A DNA stretch of 64,000 bases from Hamiltosporidium tvaerminnensis (lineage: Eukaryota; Microsporidia; Dubosqiidae): assembly GCA_022605425.2 (NCBI GenBank), contig CM061252.1, positions 905,013 through 969,012 of the forward strand, read 5' to 3'. Shown here one piece after another: positions 23,401 to 35,271 of this stretch. The position numbers and the translations under genes are program-made. Position 1 is the first letter of the stretch. Each line of letters starts with the position of its first letter. Under the pieces are notes generated by a model. The model was given only the letters and a program-made list of their open reading frames with translations. It did not search any database and was not told where the DNA came from.

Positions 23401-23680
23401 CGTAAAAATGATACCATACTAAAGTGATTGTTAAAATAATAACGTAGTAGAATAATAATTTAAGCAAATTCACACAAACAAAACAGGAAATAAAAAAATG
23501 GAAAAAAGCATATTAAAGAAGAAATATATTAGGAACCTAATAACAAACATTTAGACCACTAGAAAAATTAAAAATACTTCACGCTTTAGCTTTATTTAAA
23601 ACTCAAATTTCGTATTATTAAACAAATTAGACACGTTCCATGTTAGTAGAGCAAGATAACAACATAAAAAATAGTAATTT
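23401..23680. other. AT-rich spacer, no feature seen
   Basis: Probable continuation of S5 beyond its right block; similarity to S4 and S7 fades here. Nothing coding-like is visible until the minus-strand tract that begins at 23,681. Confidence 0.4.
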
Positions 23681-23841
23681 TCAGTCTTTCTTTCTGAGAA
23701 AACGAATCACGGCGTCAAAATCATCCTATTTTGTCTTCTTACATATTCCATGAATGCCTTAAAGCCACAATTAGTAATTCTCTTTACATCATAATAACGC
23801 ACGATGTTGATATATTTGAATATTCTTTTGTTATCTAGAAA
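23681..23841 (-). pseudogene. Decayed coding piece at the 3' end of the minus-strand tract
   Basis: Open minus frame 23,841-23,707 reads KRIFKYINIVRYYDVKRITN, then FKAFMEYVRRQN. The text continues one frame over as DDFDAVIRFLRKKD, ending at TGA 23,683-23,681. A single frame change would join them, and the GC-richer composition contrasts with flanks. No family is recognised. It may be the C-terminal end of the gene represented upstream on the minus strand (24.1-27.3 kb), or a separate relic. Confidence 0.42.
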
Positions 23842-24075
23842 TCAAGCTTATTAAAAATCCTTCAACATTTTCTTAGGAATCACTTTAGTATTATTAAAAT
23901 AATATTGATATGTAGTTTTAATAGAACAATAATTTTGGTATTATTTTCCATTAATTCCTTAAGAATATTAATTTTTTTTCATTAATAAATTTAAAGCCAA
24001 GGGAAAGATTGTGACGCACTGATCTTTCTAAGTTGTTTCTATAGTAGTAGAGCATATGGAAAAATACTGGGTGTA

Positions 24076-24324
24076 TTATAAAATATCCTCAAACAGTACT
24101 TCAAGACACATCTCAATTCTCTCCGTTGCTAGGAAAAACGTGTTATGAGCCGATAAAATTAAGAATTGATAATCTAATATAAGTCTAACATACCCAACAT
24201 AGCCTCTCAACCCGAGTTTAGAAGATTTTGCAGTCATTTTCGCCTTTTTTCTCAGAAGATATTTATTAATACAATTGCAGCTTTTAAAGCCTTTTTTCTT
24301 GGTTGTCTGACAGTAAAATTCGTA
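24076..24324 (-). pseudogene. Second PI-phospholipase C X-domain-like fragment
   Basis: An 82-codon stop-free minus frame. Near its end it reads YQFLILSAHNTFFLATERI, which resembles the start of the eukaryotic PI-PLC X domain, where the catalytic His lies in S-S/A-H-N-T-Y/F preceded by a short beta strand; His is at residue 60 of the frame. It is preceded by Lys-rich text (KKAKMTAKSSKLGLRG) and ends at TAA 24,078-24,076 without the rest of the domain. It lies downstream, on the same strand, of better-supported X and Y pieces at 26.7-27.3 kb, so it would be a second copy or a rearranged piece. HNT alone is short and may be coincidence. Confidence 0.4.
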
Positions 24325-24329
24325 TCAAC

Positions 24330-25540
24330 GCCTTTTAAACAAAAGGGATATCTAAGATACTTGAAAAGGCATTGGTTTTCAACACTAATATTATTAATAA
24401 ATATTTTAATCATATTTCAGCAATTATAAGAGTAGTTCTTTTCTTTCAAAATATATGCATTATTAGATGAAGGGCTTTAAATGCATCTGATATTCTTCTT
24501 AATCCGTTCCAAACTACTACAATAAAGCAAAACATCTTCTAATTACCTAAATATATTATTCCTCAGATGAGAAGAGACATAGAAAATCAAATAATCAAAG
24601 ACAATATTGAACTAACTTAAGAATATCCCAGGTCTTTGCGGTAACTCTTTGCAAAAAGTAGTAAATTTTGTTTTCAGATTATACTCTATCAATAAATATA
24701 AATTATTCTAAAGTAATTCCGCAATCAATAGAGTATTATTCGCGGTAAACTCTTGATACAACATGAGCTTCTTATATAAGCGTTGCTATAGCCCGATTCA
24801 TAAGCTGATTTCTTATCGATCGTTACGAAAAATATCACTACTACTTTCTAAAATATGTTCTATCTGAAGGCTATTAGTAAAAGCTGAGTTATTCCGTGTG
24901 TAACTAGTTTTTTTCTTTTATAAAACGAACTCGAATTTTGTAAATATGCTCTTTTCAAACAATTTACAAGTTTTTTCATTAGTGCGAGATTCCTGTATAA
25001 TTTATTTCTCCTTTTTATTGCTGTAATTGTATTTAGTTTTCACGCCTTTGGTACTTCTCGCAAAAAAATAAAAGAATTAAAATAATTATTTAAATGAAAG
25101 AAATATATCTATGAACATGTTTATAAATGTGCATTTATTCTCTCTAAAATCACCCCAGACTTAATAGGCCGTAGTAGCTTTATTTCCTTTTTCAAATTCA
25201 ACATAAGATTATACTAACTAAACTATCCCCTTTATCTCTTTGATAATAATTAAGACTGTCATTAATTTTTTAACTGTATCTTTATATAGTGTCAACAGAA
25301 TACTGAAGTATTGTTACTCACTACTGAACCATAATCTTCGTATTTATTTACCAAAGCACGCGTTCTTTTTTTACTACATTGAAAAACCTTACTAAACCAA
25401 ATCGTTAACCGGATTTGAATTCTAATATTAGAATTGGCTTTATCTAAATAACTAATCTTCCTTTCATTTTTTCGATCAACTCTTAAATTTCTTTAAAATT
25501 AAAGTCAGTTATCGTTCTCACAGCTCGTTCAGTTTCTTTT
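24330..25540 (-). pseudogene. Heavily decayed minus-strand coding tract, unassigned
   Basis: The plus strand is pyrimidine-rich and GC is raised. Short minus-strand runs look coding (for example LRYPFCLKGVDTNFTVRQPR with KKALKAAIVLINIF immediately after, ending just inside 24,076-24,324; and SPSSNNAYILKEKN near 24,450), separated by stops in every frame. A phrase at about 25.31 kb (QYFSILLTLY) loosely recalls the YFSxLDL motif of Ty3/gypsy reverse transcriptase, but the adjoining catalytic motifs are not found. I treat the tract as a coding fossil without a family. Confidence 0.3.
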
Positions 25541-25544
25541 TAAA

Positions 25545-25824
25545 TTAGCTATGATAAGGTTGTGCAGTTTATGAGAAACTTGTCTTTTTATTTGCAAACT
25601 CTTCGAAGCTTCAATTTAATATTTGCAATAATTTAAGTTTTTCTTCATTCGGTAATTTATTCAACAGAAATTCATTTCTAGAAGTTAAAACTTAAATTTT
25701 ATTGCTTAAAAGTTTTTTTAGCGTCTCATCTTTTAATTAATTGATATTAAACATAGAATTTAATGTAAAATTAGCTCTATTCAAAAACACATTTATCAGT
25801 TTGTGATAAAAATTTTAATTTTAT
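25545..25824 (-). pseudogene. Decayed frame with LP-x-EEKLKLLQ phrase, unassigned
   Basis: One minus frame of about 93 codons is interrupted by only four stop codons and reads continuously as protein: HKLINVFLNRANFTLNSMF, LKDETLKKLLSNKI, then LNKLPNEEKLKLLQILN and SFEEFANKKTSFS. The last phrases have the rhythm of the segment that precedes reverse transcriptase in Ty3/gypsy pol (L-P-x-E-x-K-x-x-L-L, then F-A and T), but no downstream RT core is visible, so this is only a suggestion. Nonsense rather than frame changes dominates, unlike the LINE at 5-9 kb. Confidence 0.35.
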
Positions 25825-25889
25825 GAAGTTCCGGTCGTACCTTAAATTTTGAAAAGTACATATGCTAGGGTAGAACATTATTCTAGTGC

Positions 25890-26033
25890 TTAAAAAGTAA
25901 AAGAATATATTTTCATTTCATACGATCCGAACTCTACGTGCTTGTCGAGAACAAATTATTCGTATGCTACTGCATTATCCAGATTGTAGCCCCTTAGCTT
26001 AATATCTTCATATCAGCAAATTTTCTTATCTTA
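25890..26033 (-). pseudogene. Short decayed minus-strand coding piece
   Basis: Reads YEDIKLRGYNLDNAVAYE, a stop, then FVLDKHVEFGSYEMKIYSF in the same frame, closing at TAA 25,892-25,890. Balanced charged and aromatic composition differs from AT background. Downstream the adjoining frame reads FKVRPELHKIKIFIT. No family assigned; a C2 or other domain belonging to the phospholipase relic upstream is possible but unproven. Confidence 0.35.
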
Positions 26034-26702
26034 GCCTTTAGTAAATGTAATGCATTATTTAAACGTGACTTGTAAAGGAAAATTAGAATATATTTTTGTA
26101 CCTTGATACAAACACCGAATTTAGTCAAATCTTTAATTATACTATATTAAATTGATTTTTCCGATAACACCAACATTTCCTCGGAATTAGAAACCGTGTT
26201 TTATTATTTTTTTTTAGATGTCTTACAGATAATTACCATATAATCTGGATTTTAATTTTCTAACGTATATCGCCACTTTTCAGCCAATGCATCTGTGCCA
26301 AAATTTTTTACATCTAATAATTAAATTTTTTTTTTAATTTGTATATTAGAAATACGACCAATATTTTGAAAAGCAATTTTATTAATATTTTTTGACCCGA
26401 GATAATATTTCTGCTTCTTATATTAGCGTTTTCCAAAAACTCACAAGTTCTACCTTTGAAATTATATAATCTTACTTCAATTTTTTTAACTTTAAATTTC
26501 TAATTTGTTCAAAAATGTTTTCCATTATTCCTTTAAGTGTAGTCAAATAAGGTTTCTTCTATTATCTGATCCAGGACTCTCTCTTAATAGGTGCGCGGTT
26601 AGTAATAAAAAATATCAATACATCATTTTTAAATTTATTATTTATATTAGGCTCGAATGTTTTTATCTCAGAAAATCTTAATTTATCACATATTTTAATT
26701 TA

Positions 26703-27302
26703 TTAATCAATGGATCTCAAAGATAGGCTATATATCAATTTTCTATTCCTTCTAATGCTCGTAAAGCATAAAAAAATATATTTATTGATTGGAAACAAAG
26801 ATTCCTAGATTAAACTTGTGCTATCGCACCCTCGTGTAACTATTTTCGGATATATCCGTACCAAATTCTTCTCATAGATTTTGAGGACTTTTATTATTTA
26901 TACAGCTTTTCCCACTGTCTTTTTAGTGATTTCTGGGTCTGTTACTTTTACTGGCTCTTCTTTTCTCTTAAGTAACACCTTGCAAATATTTTTCGCTTTT
27001 CTCTGCTAAATAATCTTCTACAATTGTTGCAATAAGATCGAAGATGATTTGGGTTTTTTCCCGTACTTTTATTGCTCATTCTAAAGAAGCTTATTATGTA
27101 CATAATAGTTTGGGTTTCATCAATTATCACCTTTCTAATTTTGGATAGGAAAACCTTTGATTCCATTCCAGATCACAAATTTTATTCTTTGTTTTTCTAT
27201 TTCGTCAAAAGCTTTCGATCCTTCGGAACTTTCCATATTAACTAATTTGCAGCGTACATATACCTGCAAAATCTTTTTTGGATTCGAAACCGACGCTAAA
27301 TC
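26703..27302 (-). pseudogene. Decayed phosphoinositide-specific phospholipase C (X and Y domain pieces)
   Basis: Three collinear minus-strand pieces fit the eukaryotic PI-PLC catalytic core, which cleaves PIP2 to diacylglycerol and IP3. (1) 27,302-27,135: CKLVNMESSEGSKAFDEI then IKFVIWNGIKGFPIQ, matching the X-domain QL-x-x-x-SS-x-E ... A-F ... W-x-G-x-x-G-x-P-I block. (2) After a frame change, NPNH and then DLIATIVEDYLAEKSEKYL (27,039-26,968), matching the E-N-H ... Q-Q-x-x-I-A end of domain X at nearly the expected spacing. (3) 26,891-26,805: YEKNLVRIYPK, TRGCDSTSL, matching the Y-domain Y-N-x-x-Q-L-x-R-x-Y-P-K-G-T-R-x-D-S-S. The X-Y linker is short, frames change at least twice, and nonsense codons interrupt. 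The catalytic HNT segment is absent immediately upstream. Confidence 0.6.
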
Positions 27303-29580
27303 CTAGTAGTACTTAGAACCGGCAGGAATCCTAACCTAAAAAGATTTCATGCATGCGCAGATTAAAATTTTTTGTATCGTGATATCCATTGAACCTTAAA
27401 CATATATTGTATTTAAAGCTTATAGTAAAATTTTTTATTTATGATTTGTGACATCAGCAGAACTCCTACTTAGATATTTTCATCTTATTGAACCTAAATT
27501 TAATGTGATATTACTACCAACCTAAAAAATGATCAATGCACATGTTTTATAGTGAAGCAATTATTAAAGTATGTCTTAGAATAACATTACAGCCAAATTT
27601 CTATTAAAACAAAAATAATTGATACATTATTTTTTATTAAATTTCTTAAAAAAAGAAAATAGTGCTCTATACAAAGCTCATTTTTTAACAGCAAATTCTT
27701 TAATTTTTAAAATTTATATTCAACTTTCTTTTATTTTATCTGAATAAAATAAGTTTTCACGTACTTTGATATATTGTTTATAAAAAAAAACATCTAAATA
27801 GAAATTAAAAATAAAAGTACTAGTTGAACTTACTTCCGAAAATCTATTCACAATTTATTTTTTCTTTGAAAAAAACATAAAAGTACAAATAAGAATTAGT
27901 TGAACTAAAATTTTAACCCCATGAAGTAACGAAGAAAAAAGAATAGGCCATAATACCTACTTCCTGATATTTCTAAGTTTAGTTAACAAAACATTTCTTC
28001 TTGCAATACTTAAGAAGTACAATTCCCAAATATTCTGCATCAATACACTGCACACGATATTTCAATACAAGTTCTACTATACATTTAAAAATGCGCTAAA
28101 AAACCTTTTTTAATCCCAAAGCAAACCCAAAGTAGAGGTTTAAGTTAACCAATTCCGCATTCCGCTCTTTTTGTCTTCATAAAACATCAAATTTAAATTT
28201 TTGCTTATTTTTTGTTAGAATAATTTCAGAGAATAGTTTTTTTAGTTATTTCAAGCCTTAATATTTATATATAAATGTCTTTAAATGAATTATAATATCA
28301 ATTTCTTTTCTTTTCTTTCTAAAATATTTGAAAATTTAAATGTTATTATTTTTTTTTTAATTTTTGCATTTTTTTATAATTTTTATTAGTTTCATATATC
28401 AATCGTAATATTTTTAAATCAAAAATGTAAAAAAATAGATTTACTACAAATATATTATAAAATAATCATTTTAAACCCATTGAAATACAGATCGAATTAT
28501 TTAAGACAAGAAAAGTAGATTATTTTTAGTGAACAGACCTCTGAATTACGCAATAAGAACAACGTGATAAAACATATCTACATAAAACAGAATCTAAATA
28601 AAATATGAACCTAGAAAAAAAGTAGATTTATAAAACAGAACCTCAACTTCTCTACTCCTATAATCTTTGATATATGTATAACAAATAATGCCATTCTGTT
28701 GTGGTATTTTATAGAAGGCTTTCTTTAACTTTCCTGAAATCTTTCAATTTAAGAAAAAAGAGGTGTTTTAATATTTTAATAAGACTTTAGAAATATTTTT
28801 CTTAGATAATTTGCCATGAATATTAGGAATACAATTTTTCTATTTTTCTTAAATTGTATTTCCTTTTTAAATTTCTTTAGTATGTGTATAGTAAAATAAA
28901 AGAAAAAATAGAGAAAGAAAATCCTTTAACAGCAATTATATTTCAATAAACTCTTTATTTCTTCAATTTTTAAATTTTTACTTTTACTTGTATGATTTGA
29001 ACTTTGTCTCATTTGAACTACTTAAATCAGAATTTTTTTATAAACGAAAAAAGATTTATAAAGAAATTAATTTCAAAATTAAAAAATTAAAAATTACAAG
29101 AACTAAGAAATAAAAATTAAGAAAAAAAAGTAGAAAAAATTTAAAAAATTCAGAAATAATTTATGAGAATGTGAGAAATAAAATTTCTGAAATTAAGAGA
29201 TAAGAATATGATGGAATAGAATAAAAATATAATAAAATGCCAAACTTTAATAAATTATTTCACTTTCTACATTTCCTTTTTTTGAATCCCAAAAGAAAAA
29301 TCTTGAATAATTTTTTGGTAATATACTACACTTCGCTATATAACAAATAATATCTAGTGTAAAACAGCGAAAGTTTGTAAAGTCTCTTTCTAAGGTAGCA
29401 GTAAGCTTTAATTATCTTTTCATGTTCCGAACTTCTTAAATTCGAAATTCTTTACCACCGCAACACTTCATTTTTTTTTTCGAATTAATTATATTTTCGT
29501 AATGTCTTTACACCTATTTATCATCACCAAACTTAATTATAGCTTCTATTTATTTCAAGCAGGGTTTGGATATAGATAAT
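27303..29580. other. AT-rich spacer, no gene seen
   Basis: Mostly low-complexity A/T. Slightly GC-richer short stretches (28.0-28.2 kb) show no open frame. The region 28.9-29.25 kb alternates between T-rich and A-rich halves with many AAATT and AATTT words. Nothing can be supported as a gene or RNA. Confidence 0.45.
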
Positions 29581-29585
29581 TTTAT

Positions 29586-29820
29586 TTAAAAAGATTGAAG
29601 ATTTCTAGACATACCAGAACTCCATTCACTTAACACACGCGAAAGAACCACATCAAATTCATTCCGATTCCGCATGACTCGGTATATTTCGTCAGCGCTT
29701 TGTAGGCTAGTACTTTAGCATAACATAATCCTATCAATAAATTTAATAAAAGGTTTTAGTGCCTCCGCACTTTACCATTTAGTCCGAGGGGACCAAGGTT
29801 AGCTTCTTTTCTGCTCATTG
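29586..29820 (-). pseudogene. GC-rich island, broken minus-strand coding sequence
   Basis: Minus frame 29,714-29,586 (42 codons to TAA) reads TSLQSADEIYRVMRNRNEF and DVVLSRVLSEWSSGMSRN with no stop. This is a plausible amphipathic helical C-terminus. Just upstream a TAA precedes it; farther up the minus strand reads MSRKEANLGPLGLNGK from ATG near 29,817, closing at TAA. The island is strikingly GC-rich compared with both flanks, contains CGTCAGCGC and TCCGAGGGG, and sits about 0.4 kb upstream of the S6 anchor. No family recognised. Confidence 0.42.
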
Positions 29821-30129
29821 ATTTAAAGTGCATCATCCATATATATATACGGTGGTATTGTCCCATTTATGCCACCGACATGTAATTTCATCAATATGTA
29901 AACTTTTCGCTAAAAAAAAGAAAAAACACATTTATTCAAAAATAATACAACTATATGTTAGAGCCTACACTTCAATCATATATCATAAAAGACAAATAAA
30001 TTTTTATATATGTTTAAGAGAAATTGGTCAATATAATTGACAAGAATAACGTGTTGTTATCAAAATTAATTAAAAGTTATTAGTTTTTAGAAAAGTATAC
30101 CTATAAATCAAAGCACATTAATTTATCTT

Positions 30130-33100
30130 TTTTGCTTTATGTGTACATCTCCACACCGACTCTTTTAAAATTAGCAATTGCGTTCCATAAAAAGCTTTCT
30201 GCCTTTGGCTTATTGTAATTGCAATTAAAGTTAATGATATTGGTAGGTTATCTAGCAATATATTCTAAGTGAATTCATTCACTAACGTGTACCTCCGACT
30301 TTAAATAAGATTTAGGCTTTTTGACACTATCGTTTGAATCATAATAAGAATACATTTAATTAAACTTACAAAGCCCAATCTTCAACCCAAAACAGCCTAG
30401 GTCCGTAAGATATAAAAATCTGCTTTGAATATTCTAGTAATTATATCAGTTGATCGTGGCATATGTTTTTATGGCTCTCAATTTAGGTTCAATTCTTTAA
30501 AATAAAATAGGTATGAAGTTTCATACCAAGATATTCATAACTCACTCGTAGAAGATGTCACATCATTAAAAAACTCAACACTATTTATAGTTTTGGTGAT
30601 TTTAAATATTTAGTTGTCTTACATTTTATATTTTAATAGAAAAATCGATATTTTGATAGTATAATCTCTTAACCAACAAACACAATCATAGAAATTTTAT
30701 TTTTGAATTACAAATACTTGTTTCCATTAATTATAAGACTAAGTTTTAATCCTTTTGATTTTATATCCACCTATAGATATAATTAGATATCAAAGTGATA
30801 TTAATATCTTGTAATTCCCACCAGTATAGGTATTTCTTAATTATGTAAAGAATTGTATGTAACTTTATATTTATTTAGCAAAGTAAATATTAAAAATGAT
30901 TTAAATTAATTTAGCTTATAGTTAAATATATTTATTAAAGATTCATTCTATATTTATACCAAATTAAAATATTATCTAAATTATTCTTTATTTGACTTGT
31001 TTTTCGTGTGAATCTGAATTGCTTCATAAGAAAGTCAAAGATCTAAAAAATCTAAGAAAATATAGATAACCATACCTTTTATAAAATAGTTATAGAAATT
31101 GTATTTAAACTGGGTACATAAATTAAAAACATTGAAATGTGCAAACAATTAATATAGAAACAGATAATGAAATGTAGTTTTAATGTTGAGGTAGTATAAA
31201 ATGAACAAGATTATCAGTTCGAGACATATTAATGTACTATACAATTTTTTTAAATTTAAATTTTAGATAATTAGAGCAAACTACAAGATAAGTCAAATAA
31301 AAATATAAAATAATAGAAAACTTAGTAATATCTTTACAAATATAAAAATTTATGTTCTAAATTGGTCGAATATGAGTTAATAGTTTAAAACGAAATTCTT
31401 ATATGAATATATTGAGATGAATCAAATATCAAAATTCTCTAATAGAATTATATGATTTAGTAAAAATAACTTAATGTCTGTATAGATCTAAATAATAGCA
31501 TTTTATTTCAACAAATTACATAGTATTAAATTTTTAATAAATTTTCTTGAAATTATTATACATGCAATGTAAATATCTTTTCGCACGATATCTTTCTTTT
31601 ACTTAGCTCTATATTCTTTTTAAACCAAAAAGCAATACATATATAATACAAAGCGGTTTGCTCAATTTTAGGAAAGGTAACTAATATGAGGTTATATGGA
31701 AATCCAAAGCTATGTATGAATACCCTATATGATCAAAGTTTCAATCAATGTATTAATAGCTTTTGGAAACAATTTTACCAAATTTAATACGGCCATATTT
31801 AGTTCAAACACAACGTATTATGACTAAGATTAAAAAATATTATTTAAAGATATTCAGTTAAGGTTTTATTAGTTAAAATGTTCTAAATGACCATAAAAAA
31901 GCAATCAATACCTTACACTCAAAAAATTCCAATTATGGTAAATTTTATAAGCTTATTAGACTTAACACCTTAAAATCATACAAGAGAAGAAAATACTAAC
32001 GTATACCTTCGAATATAACATATTGATATGAATCACAGAATTTAATGGTAAATTAATATTAAATTACATAAAATTAATAAATTACATCAAAGTATAGTAA
32101 AATCATAATTTATTTTGAAATAAGTATTACTTTACTAAAACAAGACAAGAATAAAGTAGCCAGAATTGTTTTATAATTAGAAAAACTGCTGCATGAGCAA
32201 CCATTATAACTCGGTAAGGGAATAACAAAAGAAATATATAAAAAATATAGGAACAATTTAAAACAGAAAATTAGAATAAAAAACATGAAATATGAAAAAA
32301 CAATTAAAAATAGAATATAAATAAATTTTATCTTAACCGACTCTATATAAGTGAAAATTCAAAACTAAAAAAACATTAATAAAATAAATACCTAACTAAA
32401 ATTTTCCACGTAAAAGAATAAAAGTTCGATAATTGTAAATAAAATTTGAAATGGTACAATTTTTTTATGCAAAAAAAGAAATACTTTATCATAGCAGCTA
32501 TAAACAATACTAATTTCATATAAAAAATAACATACGAACTATATACTAGTTTATATTATAGAAAAGACTATACAGATTTTATACAAAATATAAACTTACG
32601 TGACAAAAAAGCAACTAAAATCTACCACTAATGATGTAAAATAACGAGTTTACAATATAAATATATTTTTCTTTAATTAAAAGCCAACATATTATAGTTA
32701 AACTTAAAAAATATATGATTACAACAAGTAAATTATTTTAAGTATGTAATAAACATACAAATCAAGTTTTTAATATGTTATAAATTTAATTTAGAACAAA
32801 ATATATGACTTAATACAGAAGAAGTGACAAAGTTATCAAAAAAATGAATAAAAAAACTTACTAAAATTTATATCCCATGCATATCCCTTTAGCGAAAGTA
32901 CATAGTATTCCAAATAATATTTTTTAATAAAACATCTAAATTTTGAATTTTTAAAAAAATTATTGTGTAATGAATTGAATCGAACAACCAAGCAATATTT
33001 GTTGGCGTTATTAATATCACATTTCACACGCCTTATATTGCACTCTTCTGAAACTCAGTAGATAAATAAAATGGAATACAAATTATAAGTAAGAAAAGTA

Positions 33101-34200
33101 TTTGGTATAAATAAAAACCGTATAGTTTAAAAAAGACTAATATGTTATGCTGGTGAATTCTTAATTGCTTTGTAAAATAAAAGAAACTTTGGATATTGAA
33201 ATTAAAAAAAAAACAGTGCAGTTTAATAAGATTTATTTCATTAAATAATTAATAGCTCGATAAATGGTACCATACATACCTTTCAAAATCAGAATAATTT
33301 TTTTAACAATGAACAACATGATATAAAAGAAAAGATAACTTAAACAAAAATAAGCGGTAAATGAAAATAACAAAACAATATTACAAATTTATAATAACAG
33401 ACTATCTCGGTTTTGGAAAAAAAATATATTTCTGTATAAACTAACACATAGAATAATTTAAAATCATTACCTCTTTTTTACACAGTCACTAGTATAAATT
33501 TTTTTGATGACATTCACACAGTTCTGAGTTTAACATATGTGACAGCATCCCCACCACACTATCTGTACCACTTACGATACCCATTATAAGGCCTTCATTT
33601 ATAAGGTATATATGATATATTTAATAGGGAAAAGGTTTGCGTAGCGTTTGCCCATATCTGTTACTAAGTTTTGATTGTAGGTAGAACATAGCTCGAACTT
33701 AACCTTTCGAGATTATGCAAAATTTTCACTTACTCTATCCACTCCGAAGCCAATAAATGCTCGCCAAGATATATTTTGATGACTAACACAGACCTACTTA
33801 GACAATGCAATGACATAACAAGATGTATAACATGTTGCATCGCTTTAAGACTTCAAAAGTTATTATTTTTCTATCCTCTGAGGTTAAGTGTTATAACCTG
33901 GTGTTCAAGACAAGGTTTCCACATTTTTAACAAAGCGAAAATCAAAAAGTACAATTTATTCTGCAATCTAGACACAAATGAGACTACAAAATATATTATA
34001 GAAAAAGATTTCGATATATTATAGACCTTCTCCTCCTCATAAGAGCAGCAATGGAACCCCAAAAACATAGAGTAGTCTTATTCATATTTAAAGGCTAAAA
34101 TATCGGTTCAAACAGATCTTTCACATGATCATTTCAAATAATACTGTCTTGTAGTCGTTGTCCTCTCTCCACCAATGGTTTAGCTATTTATAAACAATCA
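30130..34200 (+). repeat. Subtelomeric repeat copy S6 (long)
   Basis: Left anchor CTGCCTTTGGCTTATTG at 30,200 and right block AATTCCAATTATGG at 31,926, about 1.73 kb apart. CTCGTAGAAGATGTCACATC near 30,543 and CCAACAAACACAATCATAG near 30,673 are shared with S3 and S7. Beyond the right block it aligns with S3 out to the CTTCTCCTCCTCATA word at 34,026. Two overlapping frames (plus 33,776-34,024 and minus 33,871-34,068) lie in the GC-richer part, but neither is preserved in the aligned part of S3, so they are not called as genes. Confidence 0.83.
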
Positions 34201-34581
34201 ATTTTAACATAATCTAGTTACACACAAATTTAATCATCAAATGTAACACTATTTGAGAAAAAATTAAAATATAAATTTTTTTGTAAAGAACCCTCTCCTA
34301 ATGAGAAATCTCTATAATTTACTCTGCTGATATAAATTATTTTTTTTTAAACATTAAAGAAAACATAAGAGTTGATGATACAGAATGCTAACCCAAAAAA
34401 ACAAAGCAAAGGGTTTACTGTTTTTCGAAATTATAATAATTTTTGCAATTTAATGACATTCCTTCGCTATAAAATAGTTTTAATGACATTACGAAGCAAT
34501 TGAAGCATACCGTAATCATTAGTTGCTTTGCTCTTATAGTTAGAGCGTTAGATGAAGCTTTTTTTTTATCCTCACTTTTTG

Positions 34582-34740
34582 TATATGGTATTTAGAAAGA
34601 TCTTAGTTTAAAGCTGAATTTTTGGATATTTCATTCTATAATCAAATTTAAAACAAAAAAAAAATCATAAAATTATGATGCAGATTAAAATATCCGAAAA
34701 TTCGTTCTTTAAACCGAGGTCCTTCTAAACGCCATATATA
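34582..34740. mobile_element. MITE-like foldback, copy 1
   Basis: The left arm from 34,582 (ATGGTATTTAGAAAGATCTT, then TTTAAAGCTGAATTTTTGGA) is the imperfect reverse complement of the right arm ending at 34,740 (AAATATCCGAAAATTCG, then TTTAAACCGAGGTCCTTC and TAAACGCCATAT). Arms are about 70 bases with a short A-rich centre containing a near-palindrome ATCATAAAATTATGAT. This resembles a miniature inverted-repeat (foldback) element or a hairpin RNA source. No coding capacity and no obvious target-site duplication. Confidence 0.72.
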
Positions 34741-35111
34741 TTGTAAGTAAGATTCTAAAATCACTTCGGCATTTATTAATCTAACGAAAAAAGTTAATAC
34801 TTATAAAGAAAATTGCATACGATATAAATTTCGTTAAATATATTGCAGTATAAAAGGTATTAAAATGGAAAATGAAGAAGTATTTGAAATTGTAATATAA
34901 AAGAAGTAAAATTTATTATGAAAAAAAACTATAATACAATGACAAAAGTTTACCTTTCTTTAATTTTTAATAATTTTCGGATATTCCTTCAATATAAAAC
35001 TTTTTTATCAATTACGAAATAATAGAAGCATACAACCACCAAAGCCGAAAAAGATTTTAAACCTAACCATCACTTTTATCGCAAATATTTTTTATCCTCA
35101 CTTTTTTTTTT

Positions 35112-35271
35112 GTATTTGGCATTTAGGAAGATCTCAAATTTAAAGACGAATTTTCCAATATTTCATATTGTAATCAAATTTAAAACAAATAAACTTCATA
35201 AAATTATGATACAACTTAATATATCGGAAAATTCATTGATAAACTTAAGATCTTTCTAAATGCCATATATA
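35112..35271. mobile_element. MITE-like foldback, copy 2
   Basis: Same structure as the copy 530 bases upstream: left arm TTGGCATTTAGGAAGATCT from 35,116, right arm ending in AAGATCTTTCTAAATGCCAT at 35,267. The pairing GGCATTTAGRAAGATCT with AGATCTTTCTAAATGCC is closer here than in copy 1, so the two copies decayed separately but both kept complementarity. Confidence 0.72.

Noticed and set aside
25280-25824. Ty3/gypsy polymerase relic
   Set aside because: LPNEEKLKLLQ and QYFSILL recall conserved segments, but no RT catalytic motif, protease, integrase or LTRs were found; kept only as an unassigned coding fossil.
23681-27302. Use of a ciliate-type genetic code (TAA/TAG as sense) to explain near-continuous frames with stops
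   Set aside because: The LINE segments avoid TAA and TAG within frame and the relics also contain TGA and frame changes, so decay explains the stops better.
29828-30040. Plus 70-codon frame
   Set aside because: Starts at the edge of a GC island but is Tyr/Ile/His-rich with a poly-Lys run; no motif and no support from the minus-strand relic next to it.
32836-33027. Minus 63-codon frame
   Set aside because: Within S6; the homologous stretch in S3 (12.0-12.15 kb) is not open.
33776-34068. Overlapping plus 82-codon and minus 65-codon frames
   Set aside because: They lie in the GC-richer part of repeat S6; the aligned part of S3 (about 12.9-13.2 kb) does not keep either frame.
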